Shown here one piece after another: positions 15,922 through 23,809 of a stretch of 64,000 nucleotides of DNA. Within the stretch, counting starts at the first letter, position 1. Every line of letters begins with the position of its first letter. Position numbers and translations under genes: made by a program. Where the stretch lies: contig CAWEYT010000002.1 in assembly GCA_963813375.1 (NCBI GenBank), positions 304,724-368,723 on the forward strand, written 5' to 3'. The DNA comes from DASTFY01 sp963813375. GTDB taxonomy: Bacteria > Actinomycetota > Acidimicrobiia > Acidimicrobiales > Ilumatobacteraceae. The notes under the pieces were generated by a model. That model saw nothing but the letters and a program-made list of their open reading frames with translations. It was not told where the DNA came from and searched no databases.

Positions 15922-16638
15922 TCAGTGCCGCTCGAGCAGCGCGACGGCGCGCAGGCCGCGCTCCAGGTGGTGCTCCATGGCCCGCGTGGCCAGCACCGTC
16001 ACCTCGTGGTGGGCCTGTGAGCGCTCCGCGGCCAGCGCGGCGTTGAGCTCGCCGCCCAGGATCTGGCGGAGCAGGGCGAGGGCGCCCGGCGAGAGCGGAA
16101 CGCCCTGACGGCAGCCCCGGCACAGCGCTCCACCCTCGTGGAGGTCGAAGGCCACCAGCGGGCCGGCCGTGCCACAGCGCACGCAGCGCTCGAGCTCCGG
16201 CCGCACGCCCTCGGCCGCCAGGACCTTCCAGAAGAAGGCCGGCACCACCAGCTCCGAGGACCCGGTCGCCAGCGTCCGCAGGGCCCCGACCAGCATGCGA
16301 TAGAGGTGGGGAACGGGCTCGCGGTCGGGCGTGAGGCGGTCGACGGCCTCCAGCAGGGCCAGACCCTGAGTGAGGCGGTCGAGGTCGTCCATGAGCGGGC
16401 GGGTGGGGTCGATGGTCTCGGCCTGGCTGACGATGTCGAGCTCGCGGCCCTGGTACAGGAGCAGGCTCACGTGGGTGAGCGGCTCCAACCGACCGCCGAA
16501 GCGGCTCTTCGTCTTCCGCACTCCCTTGGCGACCGCCCGGACCTTGCCGTGCTCCTCCGTGAGCAGGACCACGATCCGGTCGGCCTCCCCCAGCTTGTGC
16601 GTGCGCACCACCACGGCCCGGTCGCGGTAGAGGCTCAC
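15922..16638 (-). CDS. recO: DNA repair protein RecO
   Basis: A 238-residue protein with the RecO plan: an N-terminal OB fold (SLYRDRAVVVRTHKLGEADR, VVLLTEEHGKVRAVAKGVRK), a central helical domain (LTQGLALLEAVDRLTPDREP), and a zinc site of paired cysteines (ELERCVRCGTAGPLVAFD, GGALCRGCRQGVPLSPGAL). RecO loads RecA on single-stranded DNA during RecFOR gap repair. The GTG at 16638 fits the conserved N-terminus. It starts 19 bases after the uppS stop on the same strand, matching the usual uppS-recO adjacency. Confidence 0.93.
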   Translation of the reverse strand: MSLYRDRAVVVRTHKLGEADRIVVLLTEEHGKVRAVAKGVRKTKSRFGGRLEPLTHVSLLLYQGRELDIVSQAETIDPTRPLMDDLDRLTQGLALLEAVDRLTPDREPVPHLYRMLVGALRTLATGSSELVVPAFFWKVLAAEGVRPELERCVRCGTAGPLVAFDLHEGGALCRGCRQGVPLSPGALALLRQILGGELNAALAAERSQAHHEVTVLATRAMEHHLERGLRAVALLERH

Positions 16639-16657
16639 GTGGCCCCCGCGCGGCCGG

Positions 16658-17418
16658 TCACTGGTCCACCCCGCCGAAACGGCGCTCGCGGTGCTGGTAC
16701 TCGCGGATGGCGTCGGCCAGGTGCTCCCGGCGGAAGTCCGGCCACAGCACCTCGGTGAACACCAGCTCGCTGTAGGCCAGCTCCCAGAGCAGGAAGTTGG
16801 AGATCCGGAACTCGCCGGACGTGCGCACGACCAGATCCGGATCCGGCATGTCGGGGAAGTAGAGGTGGCGGGCAATGGCCTTCTCGGTGACGTCGTTGGC
16901 CGACGCCCCGCCGGCCACCAGCGCCCGGACGGCATCGACGATCTCCGCCCGGCCTCCGTAGTTGAAGGCGAAGGTCAGCGTCAGGCGACGGTTGCCGGCG
17001 GTCAGCGCGATCGTCTCGTCCTGCTCGGTGAGCAGCCGTCGCGGCACCCGCCAGTCGCGACGCCCGCGAAGCGGACGCGGACACCGCGTTCGTGGAGCTC
17101 GTCGCGTCGGCGCAGGAGGATGTCCCGGTTGAAGCGCATCAGGAAGCGGACCTCGTCGATGGGCCGGCGCCAGTTCTCGGTCGAGAAGGCGTACACGGTC
17201 AACCACCGGACCCCCAGGTCCAGCGCTCCCTCGACGGTGTCGAACAGCGCCTCCTCCCCGGCTGCGTGCCCGTCCGTCCGCTTCAACCCCCTCTTGGTGG
17301 CCCAGCGCCCGTTGCCGTCCATCACGCAGGCGACGTGCGCCGGGATGCGGGTCCGGTCGAGCCCGTCGGCCGCCGTCACATGTGCGTCGCCGACGCGAAC
17401 CTCGGTGACACGACCCAC
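16658..17418 (-). CDS. uppS: Undecaprenyl (polyprenyl) diphosphate synthase (one frameshift)
   Basis: A cis-prenyltransferase: IPAHVACVMDGNGRWATKRG with the catalytic Asp and P-loop-like Asn-Gly-Arg, GVRWLTVYAFSTENWRRP, LTFAFNYGGRAEIVDAVRA, and PDPDLVVRTSGEFRISNFLL with the RTSGE.R.SNF diphosphate-binding motif. It makes the lipid carrier for cell-wall synthesis. The first 120 residues are in one frame (17418 to about 17061) and the rest in another. Inserting one base at about 17061-17064 joins RVRFAG to RRDWRVPRRLLTEQDE and gives exactly 254 codons, the normal size. Because the gene is essential in nearly all bacteria, the break is most likely a sequence error. Confidence 0.9.
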
Positions 17419-17508
17419 GCAGCGACGTTACCCGCCGACCGCTCCACCGGGCGGGCCTGGCCGGCGTCCGGGCAGACCCTGACGCACCCCCCGGGTAGGT
17501 TGCGCGCG

Positions 17509-19434
17509 ATGGGCGGAGGGACGGGCCAGCGCGGGACGGGCCGGCACCCGACGGCAGGGCCGGCGGACGATGCTGTCCGGGCGCTGGCGAGGGTCACCGC
17601 CGCGCTCCCGCAGGGCGAGACCCGGAGCGGCCAAGCCGACATGGCGGAGGCCGCGGCGCGGGCCATCGACGAGGGTCACCACCTCGTGGTCCAGGCCGGA
17701 ACCGGCACCGGCAAGTCGTTGGCCTATCTCGTCCCCGCCATCCTCTCCGGCCGCACCACGGTCGTCGCCACCGCGACCAAGGCCCTGCAGGACCAGCTCG
17801 CCACCAAGGACCTCCCGTTCGTGGCCGAGCACCTCGGGGTCGAGTTCAGCTGGGCCGTGCTGAAGGGCAGGAGCAACTACCTCTGCTTGCAGCGGGTGCG
17901 CGAGGCGCGGGACCCGGGCGCCGGGCAGCTGGAGCTGGAGGACCTGGCGCCGGTCTCGCGCCGGGAGGTGGAGCGGCTGGCCACGTGGGCCGCCACCACG
18001 TCCACGGGCGACCGGGCGGAGCTGGACTGGAACCCGAGCGAACGGGCGTGGGCGTCGGTCAGCGTCACGAGCGAGGAGTGCCCGGGCGCCACGCGCTGCC
18101 CGCTCGGCGAGCCGTGCTTCGCGGAGGGCGCCCGCCGGAGGGCCATGGCCGCCGACGTCGTGGTCGTCAACACCCACCTCTACGGCCTGGACGTCGGGTC
18201 GGACGGTGCGATCCTGCCCGAGCACGAGGTGGTCGTCATCGACGAGGCGCACCAGTTGGAGGACATCACGTCCGACACGACGGGCCTCTCCCTCAGCGCG
18301 GGGCGCTTCGCCAACCTGGCGCGGTTGGCCCGGCGCATCGTGGCCGAGCCCGAGCTCCTCGGTGCGGTGGCCGACGCCGGCACCGGGCTGTCCGAGGCCC
18401 TCACCCCGTACGTGGGCGAGCTGCTCCCGGCCCCGCTCCCGGATCCCATCGGGGACGCGCTCGCTGCGGGCCGCCTGACTGTCGATCGCCTGCTGGCCGC
18501 GCTCCGAACCATCCAGACCAGCCTGGACGAGGCGGACCAGCGGCGGGTCCGGGCGCAGAAGGCGGCCGCCACGATGGCCGAGGCCATCGACGCCGCGCTC
18601 TCGCTCCCGGACGGCTACGTGACCTGGGTGGGCGGTCGCCCCGACCACCCCCGGTTGGAGGTGGCGCCCCTCGACGTGGCCCCCGTGCTCAGCGAAGGCG
18701 TGTGGTCGCGGCGGACGGCCGTCCTCACCACGGCCACCGTGCCGCTGAACCTTCCCCAGCGCGTGGGCCTGCCGTTCGAGGGCACGGAGCTGCTCGACGT
18801 CGGCAGCCCGTTCGACTACGCCACCCACGCCCTCCTCTACTGCGCCACCCACCTCCCGGACCCTCGCCAGCCCGGCCACCAGGCCGGCGTCCATGACGAA
18901 CTCGAGGCCCTCATCACGGCGGCGGGCGGACGGACGCTGGCGCTCTTCACGAGCCGCCGGGCCATGGCGGAGGCGGCTGAGGAGCTGCGCCGGCGCCTGC
19001 CGTTCGACGTGCTCACGCAGGACGACCTGCCCAAGCCGGCCCTCCTCGCGCGGTTCACCCAGGAGGAGACCTCGTGCCTGTTCGCCACGGCCGGGCTGTT
19101 CCAGGGGATCGACGTGCCCGGGCCGACCCTGTCCCTGGTCACCATCGACCGGCTCCCGTTCCCCCGCCCCGACGAGCCACTGCTCAAGGCCCGGCGGCAG
19201 GAGCTCGGCCCCGAGGCCTTCCGGGGCATCGACCTACCGCGCGCGGCCACACTCCTGGCCCAGGCCGGCGGGCGGCTCATCCGCACCGCCACCGACCGGG
19301 GCGTCTTCGCCGTGCTCGACCCGCGCCTCGCTCGCGCCGGCTATCGCTGGGACATCGTGCGGGCCCTCCCACCGATGCAGCGCACCCGGCACCGGGAGGA
19401 GGTCGAGGCCTTCCTGCGCGAGATCACGGCCTGA
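17509..19434 (+). CDS. DinG/XPD-type superfamily 2 helicase with iron-sulfur cluster motif
   Basis: A 641-residue helicase. Walker A is VVQAGTGTGKSLAYLVPA, the DEAH box is VVVIDEAHQLEDITSD, and the C-terminal motifs are TLALFTSRRAMAEAAEELR, LFATAGLFQGIDVPGP and AQAGGRLIRTATDRGVFAVL. Four cysteines between motifs I and II (SNYLCLQRV, EECPGATRC, EPCFAEG) match the 4Fe-4S cluster of the XPD/DinG family. It probably unwinds 5'-tailed DNA, R-loops or damaged forks in repair. The ATG at 17509 follows a 90-bp divergent spacer with uppS. No exonuclease domain is fused, as usual for actinobacterial versions. A stable hairpin follows the stop. Confidence 0.93.
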   Translation: MGGGTGQRGTGRHPTAGPADDAVRALARVTAALPQGETRSGQADMAEAAARAIDEGHHLVVQAGTGTGKSLAYLVPAILSGRTTVVATATKALQDQLATKDLPFVAEHLGVEFSWAVLKGRSNYLCLQRVREARDPGAGQLELEDLAPVSRREVERLATWAATTSTGDRAELDWNPSERAWASVSVTSEECPGATRCPLGEPCFAEGARRRAMAADVVVVNTHLYGLDVGSDGAILPEHEVVVIDEAHQLEDITSDTTGLSLSAGRFANLARLARRIVAEPELLGAVADAGTGLSEALTPYVGELLPAPLPDPIGDALAAGRLTVDRLLAALRTIQTSLDEADQRRVRAQKAAATMAEAIDAALSLPDGYVTWVGGRPDHPRLEVAPLDVAPVLSEGVWSRRTAVLTTATVPLNLPQRVGLPFEGTELLDVGSPFDYATHALLYCATHLPDPRQPGHQAGVHDELEALITAAGGRTLALFTSRRAMAEAAEELRRRLPFDVLTQDDLPKPALLARFTQEETSCLFATAGLFQGIDVPGPTLSLVTIDRLPFPRPDEPLLKARRQELGPEAFRGIDLPRAATLLAQAGGRLIRTATDRGVFAVLDPRLARAGYRWDIVRALPPMQRTRHREEVEAFLREITA

Positions 19435-19437
19435 GGT

Positions 19438-19453
19438 GCCCGGTTCGCCGGGC
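19438..19453. terminator. Hairpin with TTCG tetraloop between convergent genes
   Basis: GCCCGGTTCGCCGGGC is a perfect 6-bp stem closed by a TTCG loop, which folds very stably as RNA. It starts 3 bases after the helicase stop and lies 24 bases from the end of the converging response-regulator gene, so it may terminate from both sides. No U-tract follows, as is common in high-GC actinobacteria. Confidence 0.6.
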
Positions 19454-19476
19454 CGCCCAGGAGCGTCGGTCCGCCG

Positions 19477-20166
19477 TCAGGCGCCGGGCACGTGGAGGCG
19501 GTAGCCGATGCCGCGCACGGTCAGGATCAGCGTCGGCTCCTCGGGCTGGTCCTCCACCTTCACCCTCAACCGGCGGACGTGGGCGTCCACCAGCCGGGAG
19601 TCGCCCAGGTAGTCGTAGCCCCACACCCGTTCGAGCAGCTGGTCCCGGGAGAGCACCATGTCGGCGTGGTCGGCGAACTCGCACAGCAGGAGGAACTCGG
19701 TCTTGGTCAGCGCCAGCGGCTCGCCCGCCTTCAGGACGACACCTTGCTCCCGGCGGATCTCGACGTCGCCGAAGATCATCGGCTTGGGCGGGGCTGACTC
19801 CTGCAGCTGAACCCGTCGCAGCAGAGCCCTGATGCGCGCGGCCAGCTCCTTGATGACGACGGGCTTCGTGACGTAGTCGTCGGCGCCCGCCTCCAGCCCT
19901 GCCACGAGGTCCACGGTGTCCATCTGCGCCGTCACGATCACGATGGGCACGATGCTGCGGCTGCGGATGGTGCGGCAGACGTCGAAGCCGACCATGTCGG
20001 GGAGCCGCAGGTCGAGCAGAACCAGATCGGGCTCGTGGCGGTCGAACAGGGCCAGGCCGGTGCGACCGTCCCGCGCCTCGTCCACCTGGTAGCCCTCGTC
20101 TTCCAGGGCGAGACGGATGGCGAGGCGGATCTCGTCGTCGTCCTCGATGAAGAGCAGGCGGTTCAC
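19477..20166 (-). CDS. OmpR-family response regulator
   Basis: A 229-residue regulator. The receiver domain has the acidic pocket LLFIEDDDEIRLAIRLALED, phosphoacceptor Asp52 in DLVLLDLRLPDMVGFDVC, switch Thr in VPIVIVTAQMD and Lys in DDYVTKPVVIKELAARI. The C-terminal winged helix reads GEPLALTKTEFLLLCEFAD, LSRDQLLERVWGYDYLGDSR and VDAHVRRLRVKVED. It should be phosphorylated by the histidine kinase whose gene starts 261 bases away on the opposite strand. Divergent rather than operonic arrangement with its kinase is unusual for this type. MtrA-like identity is suggested by the neighbouring MtrB/LpqB-like pair but cannot be proved here. Confidence 0.93.
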   Translation of the reverse strand: MNRLLFIEDDDEIRLAIRLALEDEGYQVDEARDGRTGLALFDRHEPDLVLLDLRLPDMVGFDVCRTIRSRSIVPIVIVTAQMDTVDLVAGLEAGADDYVTKPVVIKELAARIRALLRRVQLQESAPPKPMIFGDVEIRREQGVVLKAGEPLALTKTEFLLLCEFADHADMVLSRDQLLERVWGYDYLGDSRLVDAHVRRLRVKVEDQPEEPTLILTVRGIGYRLHVPGA

Positions 20167-20366
20167 AGGGTTCCTGGCGGGTGGGGAATGGACAACGGAA
20201 GCGGCGCGACGATCAGTAGGGCGGGTGGAGGGCCCGTCGGAGCGGACCCGGCGGCGCCGTCAGGCGGATCATCTCCCACGGTACCGGGGCGCCATTGTTA
20301 CCGAACGCGCACAATCCGACCAGGAACCCGTCACACACCCCTTCCATCATGAGGGGCGCGTGCCGC

Positions 20367-20403
20367 CCGGTGGGATGCCTTCCTCCCCCTGGCGTCCCAC
20401 CGG
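20367..20403 (+). promoter_or_regulatory. Long inverted repeat upstream of the histidine-kinase gene
   Basis: CCGGTGGGATGCC is followed after 11 bases by GGCGTCCCACCGG, a 13-bp stem with one mismatch. It ends 23 bases before the kinase start, so it lies in the untranslated leader or promoter. It could be an operator for the divergent regulator or an RNA hairpin limiting translation. Confidence 0.55.
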
Positions 20404-20426
20404 TAGGTGCGCTGTGGGGTTCGGTG

Positions 20427-21869
20427 ATGACGGCGGGTGCAGTGGTACGACCGGCGCTGGTGCGCCAGGCTGGTCGAGTGTCCAGCACCCGCCGTCCTCG
20501 CCGGCGGAAGCTGGGCATGCGGGCCCGCGTCACCGTCCTGTTCTCCCTCGCCGGGCTCCTCCTGGCCACCGCGCTCGCCGTCCTCACCTACTCCCTGGCC
20601 CGGCGCCAGCTCTCGAACCAGCGCGACGAGGTCGCCGTGCAGCAGGCGTTCTTCAACGCCAGCCTCGTACGGGACCTGCTGCGGGGCGGGCTGACGCCGG
20701 TCAACGAGGTGATGCGCCAGGTCCGGCCGGACAGCGGCGGCGCCGGCCTCTACCACTTCAACAGCGACGACCGCTGGTTCTACACGCCGAACGCCCAGCT
20801 CAACTTCACCCAACTGCCGGAGGCCCTGGTCGGTGACGTCCTCGACGGCGACACAGGCCGACAACGTTTCATCTTCAACGGCCAGCCGTACCTGGCGGTC
20901 GGCGTCGACGTCGCCGAGTTCGACGTCCAGTACTTCGAGGTGTTCCCGCTGGCCCCTCTCACCCGGAGCCTCCGGGTGGTCGGCGGGTCGCTCGTCCTCG
21001 GGAGCGCGGCGGCCGCGGTGCTCGCCGCCACCGTCGGATGGTCGGCCAGCCGCCGGCTGCTCCGTCCCGTGTCGCGGGTGGCGGACGCCGCCAGCGAGCT
21101 CGCCTCGGGCGGGCTGGACACCAGACTCGACCCAGAGCGCGACCCGGACCTCGACCGGCTCGTCAGCTCGTTCAACGACATGGCCGACGCCGTCCAGGAC
21201 CGCATCGAGCGCGAGGCGCGGTTCGCGTCCGACGTCAGCCACGAGCTGCGCTCCCCCATCACCGCGCTCTCGGCCGCCGTCGAGGTGCTCGACGGCCGGC
21301 GCGACGAACTGCCCGACCGCAGCCAGCAGGCGCTCGACGTGGTCGTCAACCAGGTCCACCGCTTCGACCAGATGGTGCTCGATCTCCTCGAGCTGTCCCG
21401 GCTCGACGCCGGAGTCGACGAGTCCCACCAGGAACCGGTGGTGCCCGCGGACGCGGTCAAGCGCATCGCCACCCGCTACGGCTACGGCGAGGTGCCGTAC
21501 GACGCCTGCCGGCGGTCCGAGATCACGGTGCTGCTCGACAAGCGCCGCCTGGAGCGCATCGTCGTCAACCTGCTCGACAACGCCCGGAACCACGCCGACG
21601 GGCCGGCCCGCATCGCCCTCGAAGACGGCAACCGCAACACCTTGCGCCTGGTGGTCGAGGACTCCGGTCCGGGCGTGCCGCCGAACGAGCGGGACCACAT
21701 CTTCGAGCGCTTCTACCGGGGGACGGAGGCCCGCCGCCGGGTGGGCACGGGGCTGGGACTGGCGCTGGTGAGCGAGCACGCGACGGCCATGGGCGGGAGG
21801 GCGTGGGTCGAGGACCGGCGTGGCGGCGGGGCCCGATTCGTCGTGTCGCTCCCCGCGGTGCGCGCGTGA
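20427..21869 (+). CDS. Membrane sensor histidine kinase (MtrB-like context)
   Basis: A 480-residue kinase. A basic N-terminus is followed by a membrane segment (RVTVLFSLAGLLLATALAV), an extracellular region of about 130 residues, and a second membrane segment (VVGGSLVLGSAAAAVLAAT). Then come HAMP (LLRPVSRVADAASELASGG), HisKA with the phosphorylated His in FASDVSHELRSPITALSAAV, and HATPase with LERIVVNLLDNARNHA, VVEDSGPGVPPNE, IFERFYRG and GTGLGLALVSEH. The partner is presumably the divergent OmpR-family regulator. Its stop overlaps the start of a GerMN lipoprotein gene by four bases, as mtrB is followed by lpqB in other actinobacteria. The ATG at 20427 is chosen; a GTG one codon earlier is also possible. 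Confidence 0.92.
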   Translation: MTAGAVVRPALVRQAGRVSSTRRPRRRKLGMRARVTVLFSLAGLLLATALAVLTYSLARRQLSNQRDEVAVQQAFFNASLVRDLLRGGLTPVNEVMRQVRPDSGGAGLYHFNSDDRWFYTPNAQLNFTQLPEALVGDVLDGDTGRQRFIFNGQPYLAVGVDVAEFDVQYFEVFPLAPLTRSLRVVGGSLVLGSAAAAVLAATVGWSASRRLLRPVSRVADAASELASGGLDTRLDPERDPDLDRLVSSFNDMADAVQDRIEREARFASDVSHELRSPITALSAAVEVLDGRRDELPDRSQQALDVVVNQVHRFDQMVLDLLELSRLDAGVDESHQEPVVPADAVKRIATRYGYGEVPYDACRRSEITVLLDKRRLERIVVNLLDNARNHADGPARIALEDGNRNTLRLVVEDSGPGVPPNERDHIFERFYRGTEARRRVGTGLGLALVSEHATAMGGRAWVEDRRGGGARFVVSLPAVRA

Positions 21870-22540
21870 GTGCTTCGGTGGCGCCCGTCCGCCGCGTCCA
21901 GAAGGCCCTCGCCGTGCTCGGTGTGATCGGCGTGGTGGGCGCGGGCGCCTGGGCGTGCGGCGTGTCACCCGAGGACACCCCCCGCACAGTCGGAGAGGAT
22001 CGGATCCCGTTCGGGCTGAGCGCGACCTCGACGTCGACCACGACCACCAGCTCGACCGTGCCCCGCACCACGCCCACGTCGACGGCGACGACTGTTCCTG
22101 TGGAGACCGCTCGCGTCTACCTGGTCCGCGACGATCGACTGGTGCCCGTCGACCGCCCAACCGCCCTGGACGCCGGCCTCTCCGAGGTGATCAGCGAGCT
22201 CCAGGAGGTGCCGACCCGCGATGAGCGCCAAGCGCGCCTGCGCACCGCGGTGCCCGCCTCCGCCGTGTCCGTGCTCGGCATCGCCATCCGCGGCGGGACA
22301 GCCACGGTCGACCTGTCGCCGGGGTTCCAGCAGCTCCTCCCGTCGCCGACCGAGCAACAGCTGGCCGCCGGTCAGCTCGTCATGACGCTGACCGACCGGG
22401 GCCCGGGCATCGGTCGCGTGCGCTTCACCGTCGACGGCAACGCGGTGTCCGTGCCGCGGGGCGACGGCTCCGCGCCGCAGCAGGCCGACCAGTCGGTCTC
22501 ACGCGACGACTACCTGACCCTCCTCGAACCGTCCGACTGA
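21866..22540 (+). CDS. GerMN-domain lipoprotein (LpqB-like position)
   Basis: A 224-residue protein starting at a GTG that overlaps the kinase stop (GTGA). The N-terminus has a lipoprotein signal (KALAVLGVIGVVGAGAWAC, Cys31), then a Ser/Thr-rich linker of about 40 residues. The GerMN domain follows: ARVYLVRDDRLVPVDRPTAL, ALDAGLSEVISELQEVPT and GGTATVDLSPGFQQLLPSP. GerMN domains occur in the spore-germination protein GerM and in LpqB, which modulates the MtrAB system in mycobacteria. The coupled overlap with the kinase suggests it is an external accessory of that sensor. It is shorter than LpqB, lacking the C-terminal beta-propeller-like part. Confidence 0.85.
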   Translation: MSASVAPVRRVQKALAVLGVIGVVGAGAWACGVSPEDTPRTVGEDRIPFGLSATSTSTTTTSSTVPRTTPTSTATTVPVETARVYLVRDDRLVPVDRPTALDAGLSEVISELQEVPTRDERQARLRTAVPASAVSVLGIAIRGGTATVDLSPGFQQLLPSPTEQQLAAGQLVMTLTDRGPGIGRVRFTVDGNAVSVPRGDGSAPQQADQSVSRDDYLTLLEPSD

Positions 22541-22574
22541 CCCGGACTGGGGCAACCGCGACGACGCGCGGCTG

Positions 22575-22808
22575 TCAGCTGGCCAGCGCGAGGACGGGAA
22601 TCTCGTTGCGGGCCAGCAGCTCGGCTGCGTCAGCGGTGTAGCCGGTGATGCCGTCCGTGCGGATCTCGAGCAGCGGTGTCGGCCGGGCCGCCTGCACGGA
22701 TTCCAGCGCCTCGAGCAGGGTCTGTGCTCCCTGCCGGTCCACACACCCGATCGGCTCCAGGGTGATCGCCTCGCCGGCACCGGTGATCTGCAGCACGAAA
22801 TCGGACAT
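22575..22808 (-). CDS. Small STAS-like protein of unknown function
   Basis: A 77-residue protein, MSDFVLQITGAGEAITLEPI then CVDRQGAQTLLEALESVQAA, PTPLLEIRTDGITGY and LLARNEIPVLALAS. Alternating strand-helix-strand text and the leading two strands suggest a small alpha/beta (STAS- or anti-sigma-antagonist-like) fold, but the phosphorylatable Ser/Thr of SpoIIAA-type proteins is not placed convincingly, so the assignment is weak. AAGGAGG lies 7 bases before the ATG. It is convergent with the GerMN gene. Two 11-bp direct repeats upstream suggest control by an OmpR-type regulator. Confidence 0.55.
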   Translation of the reverse strand: MSDFVLQITGAGEAITLEPIGCVDRQGAQTLLEALESVQAARPTPLLEIRTDGITGYTADAAELLARNEIPVLALAS

Positions 22809-22899
22809 CGACGGCCTCCTTCGCCAACCGGTGGGGGTCCCGGAGGCGGTGCGGGTCCGCAGCCTTCCCGCTGTCTGTCCGCGTCCGGCGACACATTTG

Positions 22900-22921
22900 T
22901 GACGTTTTCATGACGGTTTCA
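22900..22921 (-). promoter_or_regulatory. Tandem 11-bp direct repeat, candidate OmpR-family binding site
   Basis: TGACGTTTTCA at 22900-22910 is followed directly by TGACGGTTTCA at 22911-22921, differing at one base. Eleven-bp head-to-tail repeats are the usual footprint of an OmpR/PhoB-family dimer. The site lies about 95 bp upstream of the small STAS-like gene and 2.7 kb from a response-regulator gene of that family. Confidence 0.5.
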
Positions 22922-22958
22922 TCTGCAAGCGTTTACGGTCGCCCGCTCACGGCACCGA

Positions 22959-23798
22959 TCAGTACCCCAGGCGGGTGATGCGGTCGGGACGCCGCTGCCA
23001 ATCCTTGTCGACCGTGACGTGCAGCTCGAGGTAGGCGCCCTCGGGGAGGGCCGCCCGCACCGCGGTCCCCACGGCCTTGAGCACGGACCCGCCCTTGCCG
23101 ATGACCATCCCCTTCTGGCTCTCCCGCTCCACCACGATCTCCACCCGGATGCGCGGCCACTCCCATTCCGTCACCCTGGTGGCGATCGAGTACGGCAGCT
23201 CCTCGTGGGTCGCCGCCAGGAGCTGCTCGCGCACCAGCTCGGCCACCCAGGCGGCCTCGGGGACGTCGCTGACCACCTCCGGGGGGAAGTAGGCCGGGCC
23301 TTCGGGAAGGCGGTCCGCGAGGTGGTCGAGCAGCTCCGCCACGCCCTCGCCCGTCACCGACGAGACCGGGAAGTACGCCGACGCTTCCAGCTCGGCCGCC
23401 GATGTCAGCTGGCGCAGCACCTGCTGACGAGAGGCCAGATCGATCTTGCTGACGACGACCACCGTGCGGTCGGCGGGCAGACGAGCCGCGACGAAGCGGT
23501 CGCCCCGCCCGAAGGGCTGGGTGGCGTCGAGCACGAGGCAGTACACGTCGATGTCGTCGAGGGCGTCGAGGGCGGTCGCGTTGAGCCGTTCACCGAGCGC
23601 CGTGACCGGCTTGTGGATCCCGGGCGTGTCGACGAACACGAGCTGCAAGTCCGGCCGGTTCACGACGGCCCGCACCTGGGTGCGCGTCGTCTGCGGCTTG
23701 TCCGACACGATGCTCACCTTCTGGCCGACGAGCGCGTTCAACAGCGTCGACTTGCCGACGTTGGGACGCCCGGCGAGCGTCACGAAACCCGAGCGCAT
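22959..23798 (-). CDS. era: GTPase Era
   Basis: A 279-residue Era. G motifs: FVTLAGRPNVGKSTLLNAL (P-loop), SIVSDKPQTTRTQVRAVV, LVFVDTPGIHKPVTALGERL (DTPG) and VVVVSKIDLASRQQV (SKID). The C-terminal KH domain has IRVEIVVERESQKGMVIGKG and GSVLKAVGTAVRAAL. Era binds the 3' end of 16S rRNA and is needed for 30S maturation. It lies downstream of the CBS/HlyC gene by 11 bases, with ybeY and phoH further up, the standard ribosome-maturation cluster. Confidence 0.97.
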   Translation of the reverse strand: MRSGFVTLAGRPNVGKSTLLNALVGQKVSIVSDKPQTTRTQVRAVVNRPDLQLVFVDTPGIHKPVTALGERLNATALDALDDIDVYCLVLDATQPFGRGDRFVAARLPADRTVVVVSKIDLASRQQVLRQLTSAAELEASAYFPVSSVTGEGVAELLDHLADRLPEGPAYFPPEVVSDVPEAAWVAELVREQLLAATHEELPYSIATRVTEWEWPRIRVEIVVERESQKGMVIGKGGSVLKAVGTAVRAALPEGAYLELHVTVDKDWQRRPDRITRLGY

Positions 23799-23809
23799 GG
23801 CGCGCGGGA

